DNA of 64,000 nt from CAJWKT01 sp964465375 (GTDB lineage: Bacteria > Pseudomonadota > Gammaproteobacteria > Steroidobacterales > Rariloculaceae). The notes beneath the pieces are model-generated. The model searched no databases, had not been told where the DNA came from, and worked only from the letters and a program-made list of their open reading frames with translations. Below, piece after piece: positions 35,251-43,733 of the stretch. The stretch spans positions 109,669-173,668 of the forward strand of contig CAYXIJ010000001.1 of assembly GCA_964465375.1 (NCBI GenBank), given 5' to 3'. Every line of letters starts with the position of its first letter. The first letter of the stretch is position 1. Both the position numbers and the translations under genes were made by a program.

Positions 35251-35382
35251 TCCGAATCCTTTAAAGCCCATTCTTTGGAACGCCTCAAATCCTACAAAAG
35301 ACACACGACTCATCGCATACACTGCTGCGCACTGACAGAGACAAAATGGAATTAATCCAGGTTAGAGCTCTCGATTAGCAAA

Positions 35383-35928
35383 TTATGGGGCAACGCTAGC
35401 AGCAGAGCTTTCCTCTAATTGCTGCAACACGGCCTCAGTGATATTGACGGTGCCGCTAGCAAAAACTGCCTGCGAGAGCAATAGATCATACCCAGCGCTA
35501 CTTGCAAAAATTTGCACTTCTTGCAGCAACAAACGCTGCAATTCAGCCAGCTCTTCATTACGCCGGATATCAAAATCTTCATTGAATTCGTTAACCGAAC
35601 GCTCAAGATCGCGCTGTTCATTGCGAATATCTCGCTCTAGATTACTACGCTCCTCCTCTCCCATCACTGCGCCATCCCTCTGCAGGGTTTCGCCCTTTCC
35701 TTGAAGGGATTGCTGCATGGCCACAATTTCTCTCTCACGGGGAGCAAACTCTTCTTGCAGCGCTACCATGACTGCTTGAGTCTGAGGTGCCTGCCCCAAA
35801 AGTTGTTCAACGTTCACAAAGCCAATTTTCACATTCTCTTGAGCACTGACTTCAGTCAAGCTCAGAAAAAATCCAACCAGAACAATAATCCCATTCACCG
35901 ACTTTTTAATTTTTCCCTTAATGCTCAT
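35383..35928 (-). CDS. skp: Periplasmic chaperone Skp (OmpH family)
   Basis: A 181-residue secreted chaperone for unfolded outer-membrane proteins. A signal peptide ends near VSAQ; KIGFVNVEQLLGQAPQ is the conserved start of the mature protein, followed by a long charged coiled coil (about 60-130) forming the Skp tentacles. The C-terminus is slightly longer than in E. coli. It lies 16 bases downstream of bamA, the normal order. Confidence 0.9.
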   Translation of the reverse strand: MSIKGKIKKSVNGIIVLVGFFLSLTEVSAQENVKIGFVNVEQLLGQAPQTQAVMVALQEEFAPREREIVAMQQSLQGKGETLQRDGAVMGEEERSNLERDIRNEQRDLERSVNEFNEDFDIRRNEELAELQRLLLQEVQIFASSAGYDLLLSQAVFASGTVNITEAVLQQLEESSAASVAP

Positions 35929-35944
35929 TCTAATTTTCCACCCC

Positions 35945-38323
35945 CTAAAAGGCTTGTCCTATGGTAAATTGAAACTGCTCTACTTCGTCTCCATAGAATC
36001 TATCCGTTTCTTTGCGTTCATTCAGGGGGAGCGCGTAACTAAATTGCAACAACCCCATAGGTGCCAACCACTCGACCCCTACCCCTACAGACCGCCTCAA
36101 ATTATCATACTCGAAGTCATACGATATTGGATCACCTAACTTATCAAAAAAACTAGTGGAATTTGTAGAAAACACGTTTCCAATATCATAAAAAAGCGCA
36201 ATTCTAGTCGAGCCAGAAAATTTTTCCGGCGTTGGGATAATCAGTTCAAACTGACTGGCGAATAGCATATTACCGCCATATGGGTTTCTGAACGAGTCCA
36301 CTGGGCCCATATAGCTCTCTTTGAACCCCCGAACCGTGCCAGGACCGCCACCGTAGAAGTTCCGGAATGGGGGTATTGACGTAGTCTCATTGTAGCCCTC
36401 ACCTAATGCCAAGGTTGAATTAACTTTAAAAAGCCAAGGCCCACGAATAGGTATGTATTTTGTGAAATCTAGCGATGCCACGTAGTACTCCACCTCACTG
36501 CCCGGGACAGTAGCATTCAAGCTAAGGCCGAACTGAGTCCCTTGAGTGGGAAACAAGAAACGGTTGCGTGAGTCAAATCTCCAGCCTGTCGTGAGCTCCA
36601 AACTCTGGACCTTCGTTCCATAAAAAGTCGTATAACCATCCACAACAAAAGAATTACCATTATTACGTACCCACTCCATACTTTGCTCGGAGCTCCAACT
36701 ACTAGTCAGCATCTCAGCTTCTTGGTAAGCAAAGCCAAAACGCAAAGTCTGAAATTCGCTAATCGGATAACCCCATTCAATGCCACTGGTTAATGTTGTG
36801 GTTGAAAAATCCGAACTAGCAGAAGTGAACTGGGTGATATCTCGATATGAGAAAGAAAGTGTCCGCTGTAGGCCATCTATATTTCGATACGGATCACTGA
36901 AATTTAAATTATAAGCCTTAAAGTAATCACCGCCATTTAACTCCAGTCCTACACGACTCCCGCTGCCCATGAAATTCGAGTGAACAAAATTTCCATTCAG
37001 CATTAGTCCATAGGTCGCGGAATAGCCAATACCGCCACCAAACTGCCCAGGCAAACCCTCCTCAATAGTGAAATCTATATCCATTAAATCAGGAGTACCT
37101 TGTACTGGTATAGTTTCATATTCAGCCGACTCAACATAGGGTAGTCTTTGCAGACGAACCTTAGAGCGCTCTATCAAATCATTTGACAAATAGGCACCCT
37201 CCAATTGACGCATCTCCCTCCGAAAAACCTCGTCATTAACGCTATCGGCACCAAGAAAATTAATCCGCCTAACATAGACTCGACTCTGAGCGTCAACAAA
37301 AAACGTAATGGATGCCTCTTTTGTTTGCTCAGTTAACTCCGGCACAGCCTGTATCTGAGCCATCGCATATCCATCCTGGCCAAGACGTAGGCTCATGAAC
37401 TCCTCAGTTGCAGCCAACAATTGCTGAGAGAAAGTTTGCCCTGGCTTAACCATAATCAATGACTTCAAGTCCTCTTCCGGTACAACCATTTCTCCGACAA
37501 GCTTTACATCTGATATTACGTAACGCTCACCCTCAGCGACGTTGATGGTGATAAAGATGTCCCGTTTGTCAGGAGAAATAGCTACCTGAACACTGTCCCA
37601 CCTGAAATCCGCGAAACCCCGGTCCATATAAAATGAGCGTAATGCTTCTAAATCTCCCTCCAGGGCTTCCTTAGAGTATCGATCATCTTTTCTAATAAAC
37701 GAAAGGAAATTTCCAGTTTGCAATTCAAATTCGTCCAAGATCTCTTCATCGCTGAAGCTCTTATTGCCCACTACATTAACTTGGCGAATCTTGGCTCTTT
37801 CGCCCTCTTGAATTTCAATACCAACCCTAACGCGGTTATCCGGAAGCGTTTCTACCGGAGTGTCAATTATTACCGCATATTTTCCTTGGCTATAGTACTG
37901 CTCAGTAAGTGCCTGAGTGACTTCTTCAAGCACTGAGCGATCAAAAACCTTACCAGGCGCAAGCCCAACTTCACGCATTGAGCTTTCCAGTTGTTCGGTT
38001 TCAATATCCTCATTTCCTTCAATCGTAAACTCATCGATAGAAGGCCTCTCTAGCACTGCAAGAACAAGCGTACTTCCGTCTTTACGAAATTCCACCTCGC
38101 GGAAAAATCCTGTAGCATAAATTGCACGAATGGCCTCCCGAACAAGTTGGTCATCCAAAACATCGCCAATATTAATAGGAAGATAATTGTAAATGGTGCC
38201 CTCGGAAATGCGCTGGGCACCTTCCACACGAAAACCACGTACAATCCACGGGTCCATTGTCTGGGCCGCAAGAGTCTCAATAGCACAAACCGCAATAGCA
38301 ACTAAAAGTGCAGATCTTTTCAT
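35945..38323 (-). CDS. bamA: Outer-membrane protein assembly factor BamA
   Basis: A 792-residue Omp85 protein inserting beta-barrels in the outer membrane. A signal peptide ends at about residue 20 (ETLAAQ). Five POTRA domains span roughly 24-420, beginning WIVRGFRVEGAQRISEGT. The 16-strand barrel contains the VRGF motif (GTVRGFKESYMGP) and ends in an aromatic residue (FTIGQAF), the barrel signal. The ATG overlaps the rseP stop as ATGA. The order rseP-bamA-skp is standard. Confidence 0.96.
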   Translation of the reverse strand: MKRSALLVAIAVCAIETLAAQTMDPWIVRGFRVEGAQRISEGTIYNYLPINIGDVLDDQLVREAIRAIYATGFFREVEFRKDGSTLVLAVLERPSIDEFTIEGNEDIETEQLESSMREVGLAPGKVFDRSVLEEVTQALTEQYYSQGKYAVIIDTPVETLPDNRVRVGIEIQEGERAKIRQVNVVGNKSFSDEEILDEFELQTGNFLSFIRKDDRYSKEALEGDLEALRSFYMDRGFADFRWDSVQVAISPDKRDIFITINVAEGERYVISDVKLVGEMVVPEEDLKSLIMVKPGQTFSQQLLAATEEFMSLRLGQDGYAMAQIQAVPELTEQTKEASITFFVDAQSRVYVRRINFLGADSVNDEVFRREMRQLEGAYLSNDLIERSKVRLQRLPYVESAEYETIPVQGTPDLMDIDFTIEEGLPGQFGGGIGYSATYGLMLNGNFVHSNFMGSGSRVGLELNGGDYFKAYNLNFSDPYRNIDGLQRTLSFSYRDITQFTSASSDFSTTTLTSGIEWGYPISEFQTLRFGFAYQEAEMLTSSWSSEQSMEWVRNNGNSFVVDGYTTFYGTKVQSLELTTGWRFDSRNRFLFPTQGTQFGLSLNATVPGSEVEYYVASLDFTKYIPIRGPWLFKVNSTLALGEGYNETTSIPPFRNFYGGGPGTVRGFKESYMGPVDSFRNPYGGNMLFASQFELIIPTPEKFSGSTRIALFYDIGNVFSTNSTSFFDKLGDPISYDFEYDNLRRSVGVGVEWLAPMGLLQFSYALPLNERKETDRFYGDEVEQFQFTIGQAF

Positions 38324-39789
38324 CCGTTCCCACTTAACAAGCGCGTTATGTCGTTATAAAAGGCAAAACTCATCAGCACAATAAAAAATACAATACCTAG
38401 CTGTTGGCCAAAAATCATAGCCCGCTCAGACAGCGGCGACCCCTTAATCCATTCTAACAACTGATAAACGATTTGACCGCCATCCAATAAAGGTATCGGC
38501 AGTAGATTTAGAATCCCCAAACTTATACTAACAATTGCCAAAAAACCTAAAAAATAACTGGCTCCAGCTCCAGCACTATCGCCAGCATACGCCGCAATGC
38601 TAATTGGACCACTGAGGTTTCGGACAGAAACATCCCCTACCAGCATGCTGCCCAACATCTTTAAGGTCAATACGGCCATGTCCCATGTTTTCTCAAATCC
38701 TTTTCCTAGGGACACCAAAACACCATAACGCTGTTCCGTACGTACACGTTCCATTAGTAACTGCATTGCCTCTGAATCTAGGTCGGGGGCAGCCCCGATG
38801 CGGCCGATAATTTTACCTTCCTCCTCGATACTGCCAATCTGCAATTCTATATTGAGCTCGTCTCGTCCACGGATAACCGAAACCATAGATGTCTCACCAG
38901 GGCGCTCACGTACATACCTAACCCACTGCACCCAGCTTTGAATCGTGTGCCCGTCTGCAGACACAACTCGATCTCCAGTCCTGATACCTGCAAGCTCTGC
39001 CGCTGCATTTGGTGTGACTTCCCCAATTAATGCTGGAAATAAGGGTCCAAATTCAATACCTAAACCTCCGAAAAGTGCCCCAGGCTCGGTCAACTCTGCC
39101 TGTTGACCGCGCAAATCAATTTCTGTTTGACGTTCTTCTCCAAAATCATCAACTACAGTCAAGGGAATAAGGTCATCAGTCAACAGATCATCCAAAAGAG
39201 CCATTGCAAAATCATCTAAGGTCTGAGTAACCCGCCGACCAACAGCAACAATTTCGTCATTAGCTTTAAGGCCTGCACGGGACGCTACAGAATCTTCCGC
39301 CACGGCCCCAATAATTGGCTTAACACCCGGCACCCCAGAAACGAACATTACCCAGTAGACCAGAATCGCGAAAAGAAAATTGAATCCAGGGCCTGCTATT
39401 AACACGCTTATTCGATGGGGTATTGGGCGTCGATTAAAAGCTAGGTGACGCTGCTCTTCCGGTACTGGCCCCTCACGCTCATCAAGCAATTTGACATACC
39501 CACCCAATGGAATTGCGGACAACCAGTATTCGGTGGCCTGAGAATCTGTTGGGTCATCTTTTTTTGCATGAGATGAAATAAATTTTGGAAATAAATAGCT
39601 TAACAAATGGCGAAACACTTTGAGTTGATTTCCATGCCATCGAACTAGCGGCTTTCCAAATCCCACGGAAAATCGTAGAACCCTAAAGCCAAGCTTTCTT
39701 GCTACCCAAAAATGCCCAAACTCGTGAACAGAAACGAGAATGCCGATCGCAACAATAAACGCAACAACAGAAAGTACTAATTGAGCCAC
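38320..39789 (-). CDS. rseP: Site-2 protease RseP
   Basis: A 489-residue inner-membrane zinc protease that cleaves the anti-sigma factor RseA and remnant signal peptides. The HExxH motif is in VSVHEFGHFWVARK (residues about 20-33); two PDZ domains follow, and the third metal ligand is in NLLPIPLLDGG near the C-terminus. The length exceeds E. coli RseP (450) through an insert around residues 65-90. It starts with GTG at 39789. dxr, which normally precedes it, is absent; 142 non-coding bases separate it from cdsA. Confidence 0.95.
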   Translation of the reverse strand: MAQLVLSVVAFIVAIGILVSVHEFGHFWVARKLGFRVLRFSVGFGKPLVRWHGNQLKVFRHLLSYLFPKFISSHAKKDDPTDSQATEYWLSAIPLGGYVKLLDEREGPVPEEQRHLAFNRRPIPHRISVLIAGPGFNFLFAILVYWVMFVSGVPGVKPIIGAVAEDSVASRAGLKANDEIVAVGRRVTQTLDDFAMALLDDLLTDDLIPLTVVDDFGEERQTEIDLRGQQAELTEPGALFGGLGIEFGPLFPALIGEVTPNAAAELAGIRTGDRVVSADGHTIQSWVQWVRYVRERPGETSMVSVIRGRDELNIELQIGSIEEEGKIIGRIGAAPDLDSEAMQLLMERVRTEQRYGVLVSLGKGFEKTWDMAVLTLKMLGSMLVGDVSVRNLSGPISIAAYAGDSAGAGASYFLGFLAIVSISLGILNLLPIPLLDGGQIVYQLLEWIKGSPLSERAMIFGQQLGIVFFIVLMSFAFYNDITRLLSGNG

Positions 39790-39931
39790 GCCAAAACCTC
39801 GTGAAACTATAAGGAAATTCTACCCTGTTCCTAGGTTCTAGTGTGTTACCCAAACCATAAATATTAATGGAACCACCCAAAGAACCTAATCTACAAGAAC
39901 TAGCCTTGCCCTAAACGGTACTCATTCGCGG

Positions 39932-40726
39932 CTATTCTCCTATGCCCGCTAGATTAAGGCAAAAAACAAAAGCGGGTACTGCCGCCGAAAGGCTATCCAC
40001 CCGATCTAACACCCCACCGTGCCCAGGCAAAAGGTCACTTGAATTCTTTAGGCCTAGATTTCGCTTAAAAATACTTACAGCAAGGTCACCAACAAGCGAG
40101 ACCACGGCTGTTCCTACTGCTATAGTCACAAAGGCAGCGGATGGTAATGCCAAAACTAAACTTAAACACCATCCCGCTGTTGCTGCTAGAACGAGTCCGC
40201 CAACAAAGCCCTCCCAGGTCTTGTTTGGGCTGACAGCTGGCAACAGCTTTAGGGTGCCAATGGTTCGCCCAAAAATATAACCTCCTACATCGGCCGCCCA
40301 TACAATAATTAATACACCAAGCGCTAATCCCCGGCCACCCGTACTGTGGAGATATACAAAAAACAGCCATGCTGGCAACAAAATTAAAAATCCACTTAAA
40401 GCTGCCACAGGCATTGTGATCGGTATTGGATACAAAAAAACGCCAACCGAAACAATAAGCCACCAAAGTAAAGTTCCGACAAGTATCCAATTAACAAATT
40501 CCAAATGAACCGACCACAGCAGCGCCGCTATCATTACCATTAGAAAGGGTACTAAATACAATATCCTGGCTAAATTTTTAATCTGAGCAAAGCCCGCCCA
40601 TTCCCACGCACCAACCAGCCAAAATACACCCAGAACGATCGCCACTACTGAAGTCGGCAAACATAATACAATTACTACTACTGCGGCGCCCAAAACAAGC
40701 GCCGTGATAATACGTGCTCTTAGCAA
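39932..40726 (-). CDS. cdsA: Phosphatidate cytidylyltransferase CdsA
   Basis: A 264-residue polytopic enzyme making CDP-diacylglycerol, the precursor of all phospholipids. The C-terminal signature is clear: SPNKTWEGFVGG and then KRNLGLKNSSDLLPGHGG with LDRVDSL. About seven membrane segments are visible. The TTG start at 40726 lies within the last codons of uppS (seven-base overlap). Confidence 0.94.
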   Translation of the reverse strand: MLRARIITALVLGAAVVVIVLCLPTSVVAIVLGVFWLVGAWEWAGFAQIKNLARILYLVPFLMVMIAALLWSVHLEFVNWILVGTLLWWLIVSVGVFLYPIPITMPVAALSGFLILLPAWLFFVYLHSTGGRGLALGVLIIVWAADVGGYIFGRTIGTLKLLPAVSPNKTWEGFVGGLVLAATAGWCLSLVLALPSAAFVTIAVGTAVVSLVGDLAVSIFKRNLGLKNSSDLLPGHGGVLDRVDSLSAAVPAFVFCLNLAGIGE

Positions 40727-41478
40727 TTTGAAGCCTCGGCTTGCTCGGATGTACGCCCAAATCGACGTCTACAGCTTGCAAAAAATTCGATAGCCTGATC
40801 AAAATCTTTTGGCCTGAAGTCAGGCCACAACACATCTGAGAAATAAATTTCACTGTAAGCAAGCTCCCAGAGGAGAAAATTGCTGATCCGCTTTTCACCG
40901 CCTGTGCGAATCAATAAATCCACGCCTGGTAATTCCGCTGTATTAAGGTAGCGATTTAATAACTCCTCGTTAATTTCCTCAGGATCAATCCGACCTGATG
41001 ATACCCCGCGTGCCACCATACGAGCTGCCTGCGCTATATCCCATTTCCCACCATAGGCAACCGCCAAAACTAAATCCATCCGAGCATTTTTTTGGGTGCG
41101 CACTTCTGCTGCCTTTATTAGATCGCAAAGCCTGACATCCAACGCGGCAATATCACCGATAAATTTGAACCGTATTCCATTGGCGTCTAATTCATCTACT
41201 TCTCTTTCCAGAGCATCAACTAACAGTTTCATTAGTCCCCTTACTTCTTCTCTTGGTCGAAACCAGTTCTCACTCGAAAATGCGAAAAGACTTAAAACGT
41301 TAACCCCAAGACTGGCACAACTATCAATAATGGGACGCACAGAGCTTATTCCTGACTGATGTCCTGCTAACCTAGGCAAACCTCGCCGCTGTGCCCAACG
41401 ACCATTGCCATCCATGATCACGGCCACGTGGGCCGGAATAACCTCGTCTATCATTTTTTTCTTCGTCGGCGCAATCAT
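40720..41478 (-). CDS. uppS: Undecaprenyl diphosphate synthase UppS
   Basis: A 252-residue cis-prenyltransferase that extends farnesyl-PP with isopentenyl-PP to the C55 carrier lipid for cell-wall synthesis. VIMDGNGRWAQRRGLPRLAGH contains the catalytic Asp; FAFSSENWFRP and LLIRTGGEKRISNFLLWE are the remaining signatures. It overlaps frr by one base and cdsA by seven. Its retention means that isopentenyl-PP must be supplied somehow, relevant to the missing MEP genes. Confidence 0.96.
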   Translation of the reverse strand: MIAPTKKKMIDEVIPAHVAVIMDGNGRWAQRRGLPRLAGHQSGISSVRPIIDSCASLGVNVLSLFAFSSENWFRPREEVRGLMKLLVDALEREVDELDANGIRFKFIGDIAALDVRLCDLIKAAEVRTQKNARMDLVLAVAYGGKWDIAQAARMVARGVSSGRIDPEEINEELLNRYLNTAELPGVDLLIRTGGEKRISNFLLWELAYSEIYFSDVLWPDFRPKDFDQAIEFFASCRRRFGRTSEQAEASNC

Positions 41479-42035
41479 TAGACTTCCATTATTTCAACCT
41501 CCTTGTCTTTTAAGAGGTTGTTAATATTGTCGATGTAACGATTGGTGATTTTTTGAATCTCATTGCGAACCCGGTGATCGTCGTCCTTGGCAATAAGTTT
41601 GTCATTGAGGAGCTCCTTAATATCACCCAGAACGTCGCGACGCACATTGCGCACAGCCACCCGACTCGCCTCAGCTTCGTTTCGTACGACACGAACTAGG
41701 TCCTTCCGTCGCTCTTCAGTCATTGCTGGAATTGGGACCCGTATCACGGTACCCGCAGAAATAGGTGTTAGGCCAAGGTCTGAGGTCAAAATCACCTTCT
41801 CGACTATGGGTACCATTTCTTTTTCCCAGGGTGTAACAGTAAGTGTGCGGGCATCTTCCACAGCCAATGTTGCCACCTGACTAATTGGTACCTCAGAGCC
41901 ATAGTATTCAACGAGAATATGCTCTAACAGCCCGATGTGAGCTCGCCCCGTTCGGAGCCTTCGAAACTCGCCTTCGAGCGCTTGAACACTTTTTCCCATC
42001 CGCTTCTCTGCGTCCTTTTGAATACCCTCAATCAT
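41478..42035 (-). CDS. frr: Ribosome recycling factor
   Basis: A 185-residue two-domain protein that splits post-termination ribosomes with EF-G. Family blocks: EGEFRRLRTGRAHIGLLEHI, VEDARTLTVTPWEKEM and RIPVPAMTEERRKDLV-type block (here RVPIPAMTEERRKDLVRVV). Length is exactly typical. The ATG at 42035 lies inside the last codons of pyrH. Confidence 0.96.
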   Translation of the reverse strand: MIEGIQKDAEKRMGKSVQALEGEFRRLRTGRAHIGLLEHILVEYYGSEVPISQVATLAVEDARTLTVTPWEKEMVPIVEKVILTSDLGLTPISAGTVIRVPIPAMTEERRKDLVRVVRNEAEASRVAVRNVRRDVLGDIKELLNDKLIAKDDDHRVRNEIQKITNRYIDNINNLLKDKEVEIMEV

Positions 42036-42780
42036 CGTTCGTCCCCGTAAGAAGATATTTGTTTACGACAACAGTACCCAAGGATTCGCCCTCAATCAGT
42101 CTAACGAGATTGCCTTCTTTATTGAGCTGAAGAACTACAACTGGAATATTGTTGTCCCTACACATCACGATGGATGTAGCATCCATAACATTCAACTTTT
42201 TGTCTAATACCTGATCAAAAGAAAGTTTGGTATAGCGAATGGCATCCGGATCTTCCTCCGGGTCTGCAGAATAAACCCCATCCACCTTTGTAGCCTTTAT
42301 AAGTACCTCTGCACCAATCTCAATAGCACGTAGACTAGCTGCGGTATCTGTTGTGAAAAAAGGATTTCCTGTTCCAGCAGCAAAAATAACTACGTGACCT
42401 CTCTCCAAGTGTCGAATAGCACGTCGTCGAATATAGTCCTCGCAGACTTCATGTATCTGCAGCGCAGACATCACTCGGGCCAATGCTCCTTGCTGCTCAA
42501 GAGCATCCTGAAGAGCGAGCGCATTGATGATCGTTGCTAGCATCCCCATCTGATCTCCGGTCACGCGATCCATCCCGCTCCCAGCAAGACCCGCTCCGCG
42601 AAAGATGTTGCCACCACCAATTACAAGCCCCACCTGAACGCCGAGATCCAGCAACTCGATTATCTCAGCTGCAACACGCTTAATCACAACCGGATCAATA
42701 CCATAATCTTGGTGGCCAAGTAGGGCCTCACCACTCAGTTTTAGGAGGATCCTCTGGTAAATTGGTGAGCTCTGACCCAT
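42028..42780 (-). CDS. pyrH: UMP kinase PyrH
   Basis: A 250-residue hexameric kinase phosphorylating UMP to UDP, of the amino-acid-kinase fold. ILLKLSGEALLG, VIGGGNIFRGAGLA, AGTGNPFFTTDTAASLRA and DATSIVMCRDNNIPVVV are the signatures. It is slightly longer than E. coli PyrH at the C-terminus. tsf ends 71 bases upstream, with a hairpin between them. Confidence 0.96.
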   Translation of the reverse strand: MGQSSPIYQRILLKLSGEALLGHQDYGIDPVVIKRVAAEIIELLDLGVQVGLVIGGGNIFRGAGLAGSGMDRVTGDQMGMLATIINALALQDALEQQGALARVMSALQIHEVCEDYIRRRAIRHLERGHVVIFAAGTGNPFFTTDTAASLRAIEIGAEVLIKATKVDGVYSADPEEDPDAIRYTKLSFDQVLDKKLNVMDATSIVMCRDNNIPVVVLQLNKEGNLVRLIEGESLGTVVVNKYLLTGTNDD

Positions 42781-42824
42781 GAATCTCTCCCATTTTTCAG
42801 CGCAGCGCTTTCAAAGCCCTGTTA

Positions 42825-42842
42825 GCCAGCTTTTAAGCTGGC
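42825..42842. other. Stem-loop between tsf and pyrH
   Basis: GCCAGCT and AGCTGGC form a perfect 7-bp stem around a four-base loop, 10 bases after the tsf stop. On the transcribed (minus) strand it is followed by TAACAGGGC and not by a T-run, so it is not a classical intrinsic terminator; mRNA processing or stabilisation of the rpsB-tsf message is possible. Confidence 0.5.
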
Positions 42843-42851
42843 GAGGAAAAA

Positions 42852-43730
42852 CTAAGAACCGCTGGAGGCTTGCGCCTTAACCTCCTGAGCAAAGTCATCC
42901 TGTTTCTTCTGAATCCCTTCACCCACTTCATAACGCATGAATCGAATTACTGACGCTCCAGCTTCCGAAAGTAAAGTATCTACACTCTTGTCGGGATCTT
43001 TAACAAATGGTTGACCAACAAGCGTAATTTCGTTCAAATATTTTCTCAATCTACCCTCAACAATCTTTTCAACAATATGAGCTGGTTTATCCTCTTTCGC
43101 AGCCTGCGCGGCAATTATCTCTCTTTCTTTATTTACCGCTTCCTCTGGAATATGGCTAGTACTAATGTAGTGTGGTGAAATCGCAGCCACGTGCATCGCA
43201 AGATCTCGGGCTAGGACTTCATCACCACCATCGATTTCTACAAGAACACCAATACGAGCCATGTGCACATATGATCCTACTATCTTGCTGCTTTCTAAAA
43301 TGTCAAAACGCCTAACTGAAATATTTTCTCCCACCTTAATCACTAGTGCCTGACGTGTTGCCTCTAATGTGTTTCCATTAACACTGGTCTCCATTAAAGC
43401 GCCTATATCTACTGGCATGTCAGTCAAAATACATTGCCCTACATGCTCCGCAAACTTTCCAAAATTGTCATCTTTAGCCACAAAATCGGTTTCTGAGTTG
43501 ACCTCCACAATCGCATGCCGTCCCACGGTAAAATCACTATTCACAACAATTAAACCCTCTGCGGCAACCCGAGAAGCCTTTTTATCTGCTTTTGCTTGTC
43601 CAGCCTTTCTCAGAAACTCAGAGGCCTTCTCTAAGTTACCTTGAGCCTCTACTAAGGCCTTCTTGCAATCCATCATGCCAGCGCCAGTGCGCTGACGTAA
43701 CTCCTTTACTGCCGCAGCAGGTACCATCAT
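42852..43730 (-). CDS. tsf: Translation elongation factor Ts
   Basis: A 292-residue nucleotide exchange factor for EF-Tu. The N-terminal UBA-like domain begins VKELRQRTGAGMMDCKKAL, and the core has the EVNSETDFVAKDDNF motif that contacts EF-Tu. Two adjacent ATG codons (43730 and 43727) could serve as start. It is three bases downstream of rpsB, as in most bacteria. Confidence 0.96.
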   Translation of the reverse strand: MMVPAAAVKELRQRTGAGMMDCKKALVEAQGNLEKASEFLRKAGQAKADKKASRVAAEGLIVVNSDFTVGRHAIVEVNSETDFVAKDDNFGKFAEHVGQCILTDMPVDIGALMETSVNGNTLEATRQALVIKVGENISVRRFDILESSKIVGSYVHMARIGVLVEIDGGDEVLARDLAMHVAAISPHYISTSHIPEEAVNKEREIIAAQAAKEDKPAHIVEKIVEGRLRKYLNEITLVGQPFVKDPDKSVDTLLSEAGASVIRFMRYEVGEGIQKKQDDFAQEVKAQASSGS

Positions 43731-43733
43731 CTC

